Assembly (NCBI GenBank): GCA_013426755.1
Contig: AP019861.1
Span: forward strand, 2,263,271-2,327,270
Length of the DNA stretch: 64,000 nucleotides
Source of the DNA: Spirochaetota bacterium
GTDB taxonomy: Bacteria > Spirochaetota > UBA12135 > COTS27
Direction: 5' to 3'
Part shown: positions 16,512 through 24,817 of the stretch, one piece after another
How positions within the stretch are numbered: position 1 is the first letter of the stretch
Layout of the letters: every line of letters begins with the position of its first letter
Program-made: the position numbers and the translations under genes
The notes under the pieces: model-generated
Database searches by the model: none
The model's input: the letters and a program-made list of their open reading frames with translations, nothing else
What the model was told of the DNA's origin: nothing

Positions 16512-19166
16512 TCATTGTTTTTTACGCGCTAACGCAGAAAAATGCTCCGCCACACGCCGCTTAATACGCGCCTTACGTAAATACATCCACAAACCAAACA
16601 AAACAACAACAGCAGGAAGTCCAACTAGATTGATAGCTTTAATAAATGTAGGACGTTTCCACCATACCACTAGTCCACCTTCACCACTCACTCTAATATC
16701 AAGCGGATTGACACGTTGCCCCTTAGAACGCATACGCGCCCAGTCAATATCACCATTTAACGCATCAATTGTATTGAGGAGCATAACGGCATTAGGAAGT
16801 CTACCCGCATTATCGACAACATTGTTCTTAATGATTTCACTTGAACCGATAACGAAAATTTGGCTGGACTCGGGTGCTTGCTCCACTATTGTAGTCGGTT
16901 CTGCTTGCTCGGAGAATTGCTGTACCGCCTTAGGTGCGGGTACTACTTCGTCCTCCGCATGATCCTCCTCAGCCTCCAGTCCAAACTCTTCTCCAGAGTG
17001 ATCATGTCCATCACCATGACTATGCCCATGATCATCCTCACTTTCACTAACCTTCTCAGAAAATTCACGCTCAGGAATATCCTTCCCCTTAAAATAACTA
17101 GGAAATGACCCCTTAAGCACATAAGCTAGATCAAATGACGTATAATTGTCCTCTTCTTCATTAGGTGGCTGGATAAGATACGGCACTAGCGTCACATCAT
17201 CAGAAACATTCCATGATTGCACACTTGATGAAAAAAGGCGTTCGGTCGTAATATCATTGGCTGTCAAAACCTCTTCATCAGGAAATAATGGCGATCCTGC
17301 TATAAAGAAAATACCCTTGACATTGTTTAAATAGGGTAGTTTAGCATTGATGTTTTGATTTTCAATAAGCGGCACGTAGTACACTTGCTGCTCTGTCGAG
17401 GCACTGCTGTTCTGGTTTTGCGTGCGACTGACAAATGAAACTTTGTCCATAACAATCGAAGGGTCTATACGCACACCGTAGTGTTCTATAAGCCGCTCGA
17501 TACCTGTCTCATTTTTAACCCACGTAGGAACACCGCCTCCGCCTGCTGCTTGCTCTTCTTTAAAACTATCGTGAAAAACAACCAATGATCCGCCTTTCAT
17601 AAGATATTGGTCGATAAGAAAAAGTTCATATTCGGTCAAAGGTTCTTTCACACCCGCTAACATAAAAACAGGATAAAGTTGCGGTGTCAGGTCTGCTAGA
17701 TCAACGCCGACTAACTTATAACGCGATCCGAGAACAGCACTGAAATTAGCCGCCGATGCGATGTCTTGCGTCTGCTGAGGGGAAACTTGATAGTCGCCTT
17801 GCACGAAGTCGACTGAGCCATTGCCTTTAAGGTAGCTGAGCGGTGGTGTGATCTCTAAAATATTATTGACAAGTCCGTCTAAACGGTCTTTAATCACTTC
17901 GCTAGGTACGATCTGATAACGAGTACCACGCTCTAAACCGCGATCGGTGATCTGAATCAACTCCTCTCTACTAATCAATTCCAACACCTCACTACGCCCT
18001 TCATGCTCTACAAGAATAAACGCAGTGCCGATTCCCGCCTCATAATTTCTGCCATTGGCAGAAAAATCATTCCACGGATAGGTCTGGACACCGAGCTCAG
18101 CCAGATACGCTTGCTGGTCATCTGCAACAGTCTCTGCATTGTATTCAAAATCCAATTTAGAATAATTTTCGCGCCCAAGCTCTTCGATCATATCCTTAAT
18201 CTCACCAACAAGCTTGCCAAGTCCTCCAATACCAAAGAGTGGCGACAACTCAACAAAATCATCCCCCAAATAAAGCGTCATGCGAATATTTTCCTGCATA
18301 GAAAGTAGCGTATTGACCTTATCGGTAACCTTTTTAAATATACTGCTAAACCGATATTCCAACGCTTCACTATCCGCTATAAAATCAATGCGCTCAATAA
18401 CATTGCCATATTCTATCACAAGACCACTGTAGACATTGACAAGCTTCACTTCATCTTTTTCAATGGTTTGAATAGATTGTGGGTAAATATTATAACTTTT
18501 AGCCAGATCAATGTTTTCTTGGATAGTTGGGTCTGCATCGGCTTGTTTTTCATTGATTTTATAAAAGGTGTAGTAAAAATTAGTTCCAGCAGCCTGTCGG
18601 TATTCATTGAGAACATCACGCAAGGATTGTTCTAGCGTATTGAATGGAGGGGGCAGATTCGGCGATACAAACACTTTTATTCGCATCGGATCACGCAGAT
18701 CACTGACTAGTGTTTTGCTTGCTTTAGAAAGAGTATTGATATGGGTACTGGTAAGATCAAATTTGATTGGGAACCTCACCATAATCAGTAGCACCACACC
18801 TAACAATAGAGCGATTAGCAGTCCTGTCAAATTCTCGCCTCGTCCCCAATTGCGCGCCCAGCGCCCCAGCCAATCACCACTCCAGCGCTTAACTGTTTCT
18901 TTCCAACGATTTACTCCATTTTCAGCAGAAGTAGTGCTTTTTTGTGCCGCTGCAGACTTTGCTAATTCATGCTTTTTGTCGCGATCCGCATCTCCTCCAC
19001 CGACCGCCTCCTTAGAGACCTCTGTAGAGACTTCTGGCTGGCGGTCACGTTGCCTCTGTCCATTAACAACGTTTTCACCACCATTGATGCCATTGTTATT
19101 ATCATTATGACGCTCTGGCTCATTGGGTGCTGCTTTATTATCTGTATTTTCTTCGATATGACTCAT
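16512..19166 (-). CDS. GldG-like ABC transporter auxiliary protein (ABC_transp_aux family)
   Basis: Large membrane-tethered periplasmic protein of the GldG type, a partner of the upstream ABC ATPase and permease. Residues 1-110 are a cytoplasmic low-complexity tail rich in Asn, Arg, Ala and Ser. A transmembrane helix lies at about 115-132, followed by the typical FDLTSTHINTLSKASKTLV, then the long periplasmic domain with SLVVFHDSF. A second helix near the end (about 845-862) precedes a basic tail. A His/Asp/Glu-rich stretch around 709-728 (HGHSHGDGHDH) could bind metal ions. Length is 884 aa, longer than usual because of the tail and this insert. AAGGG precedes the ATG. Substrate unknown. Confidence 0.85.
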   Translation of the reverse strand: MSHIEENTDNKAAPNEPERHNDNNNGINGGENVVNGQRQRDRQPEVSTEVSKEAVGGGDADRDKKHELAKSAAAQKSTTSAENGVNRWKETVKRWSGDWLGRWARNWGRGENLTGLLIALLLGVVLLIMVRFPIKFDLTSTHINTLSKASKTLVSDLRDPMRIKVFVSPNLPPPFNTLEQSLRDVLNEYRQAAGTNFYYTFYKINEKQADADPTIQENIDLAKSYNIYPQSIQTIEKDEVKLVNVYSGLVIEYGNVIERIDFIADSEALEYRFSSIFKKVTDKVNTLLSMQENIRMTLYLGDDFVELSPLFGIGGLGKLVGEIKDMIEELGRENYSKLDFEYNAETVADDQQAYLAELGVQTYPWNDFSANGRNYEAGIGTAFILVEHEGRSEVLELISREELIQITDRGLERGTRYQIVPSEVIKDRLDGLVNNILEITPPLSYLKGNGSVDFVQGDYQVSPQQTQDIASAANFSAVLGSRYKLVGVDLADLTPQLYPVFMLAGVKEPLTEYELFLIDQYLMKGGSLVVFHDSFKEEQAAGGGGVPTWVKNETGIERLIEHYGVRIDPSIVMDKVSFVSRTQNQNSSASTEQQVYYVPLIENQNINAKLPYLNNVKGIFFIAGSPLFPDEEVLTANDITTERLFSSSVQSWNVSDDVTLVPYLIQPPNEEEDNYTSFDLAYVLKGSFPSYFKGKDIPEREFSEKVSESEDDHGHSHGDGHDHSGEEFGLEAEEDHAEDEVVPAPKAVQQFSEQAEPTTIVEQAPESSQIFVIGSSEIIKNNVVDNAGRLPNAVMLLNTIDALNGDIDWARMRSKGQRVNPLDIRVSGEGGLVVWWKRPTFIKAINLVGLPAVVVLFGLWMYLRKARIKRRVAEHFSALARKKQ

Positions 19167-19203
19167 GATTAACCCTTTTTATCTTATCTTTGTTATATTG
19201 CAT

Positions 19204-19272
19204 TTAATATTTATGACGCTCTGGCTTATTGGGGGCTGCTTTATTATCTGTATTTTCTTCGATATGACTCAT
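19204..19272 (-). pseudogene. Duplicated 5' end of the GldG-like gene (22-codon frame)
   Basis: This segment repeats the first codons of the adjacent gene: ATG start, then MSHIEENTDNKAAPN, ending at a TAA after 22 residues. The real gene starts 106 bp further on. No Shine-Dalgarno precedes this copy, so translation is doubtful, but it would sit as an upstream frame in the operon transcript. It is a clear tandem duplication of a gene start. Confidence 0.8.
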
Positions 19273-19344
19273 GAAATTGACTTCGTAGTAAATTAACTTT
19301 CTAGCAAGTTAGAATTCACATCATAATAATCTGTTCGTAATAGC

Positions 19345-19735
19345 CTGTTTTCCCAATTTTTACCTGCATTTTATTTAGACATTGTTCTCACCGTATGCTT
19401 TTTTTAAGATTGTGCCCAGTTTTTACCTGCATTTTGTTTAGATATTGTTCTCATCGTATGCTTTTTTTTAAGATTGTGCCCAGTTTTTACCTGCATTTTA
19501 TTTAGATATTGTTCTCATCGTATGCTTTTTTGAGATTGTGCCCAGTTTCTACTTGCATTTTGTTTAGACATTGTTCTTACCGTATGCTTTTTTTTGAGAT
19601 TGTGCCTAGTTTCTATCTGCATTTTGTTTAGACATTGTTCTTACTGTATGCTTTTTTTTGAGATTGTGCCCAGTTTCTACTTGCATTTTGTTTAGACATT
19701 GTTCTCATCGTATGCTTTTTTTGAGATTGAGTTGT
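19345..19735. repeat. 62-64 bp tandem repeats carrying the gldF-like gene end, about 6 copies
   Basis: GCCCAG (or GCCTAG) landmarks recur at about 19414, 19478, 19540, 19604 and 19668. Each unit, read on the minus strand, contains AATCTCAAAAAAAGCATACG, the last codons of the upstream permease gene, then its stop region and 3' sequence. The copy overlapping 19705-19735 is the genuine gene end. Confidence 0.92.
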
Positions 19736-20433
19736 GTCAGCCACAGGAAAATATACGTCAACCATACAAAAAATAGGATATCTCTAATATCTAGAACACC
19801 TTTCGTAATGTTTTTAAAGTGAATATCCGATGAAAAAAAATTGAAAATAGCAATGATTGATTGAGGCAGAAAGACAAAAAATTTATCGACTAGAAAAAAT
19901 AACAACGCAATACATAAGCCTATAATAAAAGCAATGACCTGATTTTTTGTTAGCGAAGACGCAAACAGACCCACTGCAGCATAAAATGCCCCCAAAAACA
20001 ACGCTCCAAAAAAACCACCCCACACGATGCCCCAATTAAGATCACCTACCCAGCTTACCGTGATTCCATAAAGAGGAACAATACTCAGCATAAATAACAA
20101 AAACACCAATACAGCACAAAATTTCCCAACAATAATCTCTTCTAACGTCACAGGCAATGTGTAAAGCATTTCATAAGAACCACTTTGGCGTTCTTCAGCA
20201 AATAATCGCATTGTCAACGCGGGAATAATAAAGGTCAAACTCCAGGGGAGCATTGCAAAAAAACTACGCAATTCGGCTTGATTTTGCACAAAGAAAGCCG
20301 GCCAGAAAAAGACGCCGCTCACAATAAAAAATACCGTCGCCACAACATACGCTACCGGCGAAAAAAAGAACCCCTTGACTTCTTTAAGCATCAAGGTATA
20401 TATAGAATTCCACTTCATTTTATGATTGTTCAT
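19705..20433 (-). CDS. ABC transporter permease, GldF/ABC-2 type
   Basis: Six predicted transmembrane helices in 242 aa. The early segment WNSIYTLMLKEVKGFFFSPVAYVV and the RLFAEERQSGSYEMLYTLPV motif are typical of ABC-2 permeases of the GldF family. It pairs with the ATPase encoded upstream and with the GldG-like and DUF4340 proteins downstream. Start at 20433 has GGAGGG directly before the ATG, too close to be ideal; a second ATG five codons later is possible. The last codons have been copied repeatedly into the downstream spacer. Confidence 0.88.
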   Translation of the reverse strand: MNNHKMKWNSIYTLMLKEVKGFFFSPVAYVVATVFFIVSGVFFWPAFFVQNQAELRSFFAMLPWSLTFIIPALTMRLFAEERQSGSYEMLYTLPVTLEEIIVGKFCAVLVFLLFMLSIVPLYGITVSWVGDLNWGIVWGGFFGALFLGAFYAAVGLFASSLTKNQVIAFIIGLCIALLFFLVDKFFVFLPQSIIAIFNFFSSDIHFKNITKGVLDIRDILFFVWLTYIFLWLTQLNLKKSIR

Positions 20434-20499
20434 CCCTCCGTTTTATTGGTTTATATTTATCAATATCAATAATTCCAGTCGTTTATATCAATCAAACTA

Positions 20500-20960
20500 C
20501 CCGTTTATATCAATCTTATTATATATCAATTGTTATTTATTATGTAATTGTGTTATTTACTGTGTAATTGTTATTTACTACGCAATTGTGTTACTTGCTA
20601 TGTAATTGTTACTTGCTATGTAATTGTTATTTGCTGTGTGATTGTGTTACTTGCTATGTAACCGTTATTTACTGTGTAATTGTGTTATTTGCTATGTAAT
20701 TGTTATTTATTATGTAATTGTGTTATTTGCTATGCAGTTGTTATTTACTGTGTTGCAGTTGTTATTTACTGTGTAATTGTGTTACTTGCTATGTGATTGT
20801 TATTTACTGTGTAATTGTGTTACTTGCTATGTGATTGTTATTTATTATGTAATTGTGTTATTTGCTATGCAGTTGTTATTTACTGTGTAATTGTGTTATT
20901 TGCTATGCAATTGTTATTTATTATGTGATTGTGTTACTTGTTATGTGATTGTTATTTAGT
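20500..20960. repeat. Tandem 18-20 bp repeats between the ATPase and permease genes
   Basis: Alternating units like TGTGTTACTTGCTATGTAAT (20 bp) and TGTTATTTACTGTGTAAT (18 bp) run without a break, giving a dimeric period of about 38 bp. It ends just before the stop of the ATPase gene. No gene or terminator is seen. Confidence 0.9.
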
Positions 20961-20964
20961 ATAT

Positions 20965-21930
20965 TTAAGTTTTATTAGGATTTTTAAGGATTTCTTCGCT
21001 GGCTGTCAATTCTCTAAAAATGCCTTCGAGTGTTTCCGTTCGAGCATAAAGCCCGATGAGAGGCAATTGTTCGCTAACAATCTTATTGTAAATGTCGAGA
21101 CGATAATCTTTTCCTGTTTCACAAGTGAGAGCGTAAGATATAGGTGCTTTTTCAGTTTGCGGCAATTGTTCGATGTGCCGAATGCCTGGCATTGCTCTAA
21201 AAAGCGGTTTTAGATCGGCGGTTGCAGCGTCCGTGAATTCGATGACAATATTCTGACCTGCGCCTAGGGTTGCAGAAAGTTCGCCTGTTTTTCCATCGGC
21301 GACAATTTTACCTTCATTGAGAATGATGACGCGATCACACGTTGCTTCGACCTCACTTAAAATATGTGATGACAAGAGCACAGTTTTATCTTGTCCGATT
21401 TTTTTAATAAGATTGCGAATTTCAATGATTTGATTAGGATCTAAACCAGATGTGGGTTCATCTAGGATGAGTATTTCAGGGTCTCCTAACAATGCATGAG
21501 CAAGTCCAACGCGTTGTTTGTATCCTTTGGAGAGTTCATTGATGCTTTTGTGCATAACACTTTCTAAGCCGCATGTATCGGCTATTTTTTCAATCTGCGC
21601 CCTAATCTTTTCACGAGGATAATATCTCATGAGTAAAACGTATTGCAAATAATCCCACACCATCATATCTGCATAAAGTGGGGCTGATTCTGCAAGATAA
21701 CCAATGAAATTTTTCACCAATCGCGGCTCTTCAGCAACAGAATGAGTGGCTACGTGAACATTGCCCTTAGTGGGTGAGAGATAACAGCACAATACACGAA
21801 TAGTAGTACTTTTTCCAGCACCATTGGGACCTAATATGCCCACAATCTCCCCTTTTTTGATTGAAAAGCTAATATCATCAACTGCTTTCACGTCACCATA
21901 ATACTTAGTCAAATTTTTTACTTCTATCAT
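20965..21930 (-). CDS. ABC transporter ATP-binding protein, GldA type
   Basis: Energises the module. Walker A is GILGPNGAGKST (33-44), the signature LSKGYKQRVGLAHAL follows, Walker B is ILILDEPTSGLD and the switch His is in LLSSHILSEVEATCDRV. A C-terminal extension of about 100 residues (about 220-321) is typical of this subfamily. GAGGAAAAGG precedes the ATG. First gene of the minus-strand series ATPase, permease, GldG-like, DUF4340. The module is widespread outside gliding bacteria, so it does not by itself imply gliding. Confidence 0.93.
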   Translation of the reverse strand: MIEVKNLTKYYGDVKAVDDISFSIKKGEIVGILGPNGAGKSTTIRVLCCYLSPTKGNVHVATHSVAEEPRLVKNFIGYLAESAPLYADMMVWDYLQYVLLMRYYPREKIRAQIEKIADTCGLESVMHKSINELSKGYKQRVGLAHALLGDPEILILDEPTSGLDPNQIIEIRNLIKKIGQDKTVLLSSHILSEVEATCDRVIILNEGKIVADGKTGELSATLGAGQNIVIEFTDAATADLKPLFRAMPGIRHIEQLPQTEKAPISYALTCETGKDYRLDIYNKIVSEQLPLIGLYARTETLEGIFRELTASEEILKNPNKT

Positions 21931-22054
21931 TGCACCTTTTCCTCAAAAAACCTTTTATTTAAAATACTGTTACAAAATCGCTGTTATAAATAATTGTTAA
22001 AAAATCCCTGTTTTAACCCATTGTTAAAAAATTCTTGCTATAAAACAACTGTTA

Positions 22055-22320
22055 TACTATGTCAATCTGCGATTAATTCCTTCTGCAAATCTCAATCTGC
22101 GTTTATCTGCGTTCATCTGTGGTTAGTTCCTTTCGTAAATTCTAATTTGTGCTTATCTGTGGTCAATTTGTTTCATAAAATCTAATCTGCGTTCATCTGT
22201 GTTTATCTGCGGTTAATTCCTTTTATATCACCCAATCTGCGTTCATCTGTGTTTATCTGCGGTTAAACCCTGTTATTAATATGTGTTTATCTGCGTTTAT
22301 CTGTGGTTAAATCTGTTATA
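22055..22320. repeat. Dispersed repeat arm 1 (ATCTGCGTTCATCTGTG type, forward)
   Basis: Five or six copies of the element ATCTGCGTT-ATCTG-GTTA, separated by short spacers such as TTCCTTTCGTAAATTCTAA. Translated frames of such repeats give ICVHLRL-type peptides that appear as spurious proteins in many genomes. The orientation is opposite to arm 2. Confidence 0.85.
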
Positions 22321-22489
22321 TTATAACATTACAATGTTAATAAATTGTTCTATTTATAGAGTAAATTTAAAGTAACTTAAATTTATAAGATTAAGATAAT
22401 ACTTTATATACGAAAAGTCAACTCTTTTTTTGTAAAAATTAATTTTATTTTTTATAGAGTTTTCCATAAAAAACGGTCCATCTTTAATT
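22321..22489. other. AT-rich spacer between the two opposed repeat arms
   Basis: About 170 bp of very AT-rich DNA with no gene. It separates two arrays of the same repeat in opposite orientation, so the whole of 22055-23135 forms an imperfect large inverted repeat. Confidence 0.6.
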
Positions 22490-22509
22490 GCAGACACACT
22501 GCGAAACGA

Positions 22510-23135
22510 ATTAGGTAACTGCACAGATAACTGCACAGATAAACACATACCAATAACAGAATTGACCGCAGATAAACGCAGATTGAATTTTATAAAAAGA
22601 ATGAACCGCAGATGAACGCAGATAAACACAGATTGAGATTTACAAAAGGATTTAACCGCAGATGAACGCAGATGAACGCGGATTGTACCGTTCAGCGAAT
22701 TAATCGCAGTTCAATACAAATTAAGTTTCACGAAAGGTAATTAACTGCACAGATGAACGCAGATTGAATTTTATAAAAAGAATGAACCGCACAGATAAAC
22801 ACATATTAATAACAGGATTTAACCGCAGATAAACGCAGATTGAATTTTATAAAAAGAATGAACCGCAGATGAACGCAGATAAACGCAGATTGAGATTTAC
22901 AAAAGGAATTAACTGCACAGATGAACGCATATTAATCACAGAATTGACTGCACAGATGAACGCAGATTGAGATTCACAAAAGGAATGAACCGCAGATAAA
23001 CGCAGATGAACGCAGATTGAGATTTACAAAAGGATTTAACCGCACAGATAAACGCAGATTGAGAATTGGGTTTAACCGCAGATTGAGACTCACAAAAGGA
23101 ATTAACCGCAGATGAACGCAGATAAACACAGATTG
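22510..23135. repeat. Dispersed repeat arm 2 (AACCGCAGATGAACGCAGAT type, reverse)
   Basis: About ten copies of AACCGCAGATGAACGCAGAT with variants (GCACAGATAAACGCAGATT), each followed by a spacer like GAGATTTACAAAAGGA or GAATTTTATAAAAAGAATG. The spacing varies, unlike the strict tandem arrays elsewhere. It is the reverse complement of arm 1. Confidence 0.88.
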
Positions 23136-23164
23136 AGGTAGAGGAATATGTGAAGTAGAGGAAT

Positions 23165-23310
23165 ATGTGAAGTAGATTGTAGTAGCAATTAGATTTATTT
23201 CATTGCCCACATATCAACTTCGACTAGGAATCCTGGCAGTAGTCCGCTCACAACAGCCGTTCGCATTGGAAGAGGAGCCGGCATTATTTCTCGGTAGATT
23301 TCATTGAATT
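23165..23310 (-). pseudogene. Duplicated 3' end of the RidA-fusion gene, copy 1
   Basis: On the minus strand it encodes the end of the next gene: EIYREIMPAPLP, MRTAVVSGLLPGF and VEVDMWAMK, then stop. There is no start or N-terminal part. It shares GCATTGG and GACTAGG variants with copy 2 against the intact gene, so copies 1 and 2 are closer to each other than to the gene. Confidence 0.85.
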
Positions 23311-23394
23311 TAGGCTAATTGGCTAATTGGCTAGATCAGTCGGGTAGAGGACTAATTGGCTAATTGGCTAGATCAGTCAGGTAGAGGAATATAT

Positions 23395-23545
23395 GAGGTA
23401 GGTTGTGGTAGCAATTAGATTTATTTCATTGCCCACATATCAACTTCGACTAGGAATCCTGGCAGTAGTCCGCTCACAACAGCCGTTCGCATTGGAAGAG
23501 GAGCCGGCATTATTTCTCGGTAGATTTCATTGAATTTAGGCTAAT
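23395..23545 (-). pseudogene. Duplicated 3' end of the RidA-fusion gene, copy 2
   Basis: Same content as copy 1, with landmark GCCCACATAT at 23431 against 23205 in copy 1 and 23688 in the gene, giving spacings of 226 and 257 bp. Both copies are joined to repeated CTAATTGGCTAGATCAGTCA, a piece of coding sequence lying slightly further upstream in the gene. Confidence 0.85.
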
Positions 23546-23564
23546 TGGCTAATTGGCTAGATCA

Positions 23565-23660
23565 GTCAGGTAGAGAAATATGTGAGGTAGAGGAATATAT
23601 GAGGTAGAGGAATATGTGAGGTAGAGGAATATGTGAGGTAGAAGAATATATGAGGTAGGT
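23565..23660. repeat. 17-bp repeats GAATATGTGAGGTAGAG, about 5 copies
   Basis: Direct repeats at 17 bp immediately downstream of the RidA-fusion gene. The TGAGGTAG core also occurs singly near 23150 and 23390, before each gene-end copy, so this array is part of the duplicated unit. Confidence 0.85.
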
Positions 23661-23677
23661 TGTAGTAGCAATTAGAT

Positions 23678-24565
23678 TTATTTCGCTGCCCACATATCAA
23701 CTTCAACCAGGAATCCTGGCAGTAGTCCGCTCGCAACAGCCGTTCGCGCTGGAAGAGGAGCCGGCATTATCTCTCGGTAGATTTCATTGAATTTAGGCCA
23801 ATTGGCTAGATCAGTCAGGTAGACATTAACTTTGAAGACATTCTCAAAGCCAATACCCGCGCGCAAGAGGTTTTTCTTAGCATTGGCTAGGGTTTGTCTG
23901 GTCTGGTCTTCAATCGTTGTTCCAACAGGCTTTCCCGTGCTATCAACAGGTACCTGCCCTGAGATAACCACCCATTCTTCCCCTCGTACAATAAGTACAG
24001 GTGAATAGGGACCGACTGCTTTAGGACTCGTATTGTCTGCTGGAAGTGTTTTTTGAAAGGGCATTCTCACATTGAGATTTCTTCCTCTTTCAATGAAGGG
24101 TAGATTTTCAACAAAACTTGCTATCTTCCATTCGTTATGTAGTTTTCTAAGCCAATATAAAGTTCGCCATTCTATATGCATAGGGGGTCCATTTTTAGTG
24201 GGGATATTGCCATTGAATTTCATATGGACCGTTGCAAGATCGCCCTTAATCTCAATATCACGAAGCATAGATGCTTTATACAGACTAAGACGCGCTTTAG
24301 CGGAGTCGATCATTGCTATAAAACCTTGAATATTAGTCGTCCAGTTCTTTTTATAGGTTAGAAAATCGGTATAATTGATACGCCAGCTATCTAAATGCAT
24401 ATTGCCAGCAGCGTCGAGCGTCCAGAAATTTTCTTTAACAAAATGCTGTTCGATTTTAGAAAAATCCTCCGCAAGCATAGCCTCAATCCAATCACGTACC
24501 AATAATTCCCACAGCACATGACGATCACTGTCTTCATCATAAGGGTTTTTATCGTAGACGATCAT
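23678..24565 (-). CDS. NTF2/SnoaL-like domain fused to RidA (YjgF/YER057c/UK114) domain
   Basis: Two domains. Residues about 15-158 look like an NTF2/SnoaL-type fold (WIEAMLAEDFSKIEQHF at the start, then VHMKFNGN and EWRTLYWLRKLHNEWKI strands). Residues about 170-295 are RidA: AVGPYSPV (183-190), ISGQVPVD (201-208), VNVYLTDL and the signature PARTAVASGLLPGF with the key Arg274, then VEVDMWA with Glu288. RidA proteins hydrolyse reactive enamine/imine intermediates from amino-acid metabolism. The fused NTF2-like part may bind a specific substrate (inference). GAGGTG lies 8 nt before the ATG. Two fragments of its 3' end lie downstream. Confidence 0.85.
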   Translation of the reverse strand: MIVYDKNPYDEDSDRHVLWELLVRDWIEAMLAEDFSKIEQHFVKENFWTLDAAGNMHLDSWRINYTDFLTYKKNWTTNIQGFIAMIDSAKARLSLYKASMLRDIEIKGDLATVHMKFNGNIPTKNGPPMHIEWRTLYWLRKLHNEWKIASFVENLPFIERGRNLNVRMPFQKTLPADNTSPKAVGPYSPVLIVRGEEWVVISGQVPVDSTGKPVGTTIEDQTRQTLANAKKNLLRAGIGFENVFKVNVYLTDLANWPKFNEIYREIMPAPLPARTAVASGLLPGFLVEVDMWAAK

Positions 24566-24708
24566 CAGTCAATCACCTCATTTTTGAAATTTTTTAAAAA
24601 TATCTAAATTATCAATTGTAATGTTCAATTATAACATTGTTTTATTTAAACAAAGACAACCTATTTTCATGCACAATCACTTCGTCAAAGAGGTATTTTT
24701 AAGCTAGA

Positions 24709-24741
24709 TTGACTTCACATCATCTCAATTCATGGTATAAT
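24709..24741 (+). promoter_or_regulatory. Probable extended -10 promoter of the GLUG lipoprotein array
   Basis: TATAAT at 24736-24741 is preceded by TGG, forming the extended -10 pattern TGnTATAAT. A TTGACT at 24709-24714 is 21 bp away, too far for a classic -35 but not needed with an extended -10. It is the only strong promoter-like site before the array; the leader would be about 70 nt. Confidence 0.6.
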
Positions 24742-24745
24742 GTAA

Positions 24746-24759
24746 CGCAGTGCGCTGCG
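24746..24759 (+). promoter_or_regulatory. 5'-end hairpin in the array leader
   Basis: CGCAG-TGCG-CTGCG forms a perfect 5-bp stem with a 4-nt loop right where the transcript should start. It might protect the mRNA 5' end; this is inference. Confidence 0.4.
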
Positions 24760-24817
24760 AATCTATATTAATGATAATTTTAAATTAAGGCCTCAAATTT
24801 TTACAGGAGGAGTCCTC

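Noticed and set aside
16408..19110. Long plus-strand frames over the GldG-like gene
   Set aside because: They are antisense shadows of the minus-strand gene with no domain match.
20500..20960. Origin or iteron array
   Set aside because: The 18-20 bp repeats are AT-rich and tandem, but there are no dnaA boxes, replication gene or partition genes near.
22354..22629. 91-residue frame with an ICVHLR-like sequence
   Set aside because: Product of the CCGCAGAT dispersed repeat, a well-known source of spurious proteins.
22974..23210. 78-residue frame with repeated ICVHLRL peptides
   Set aside because: Same repeat as above, not a gene.
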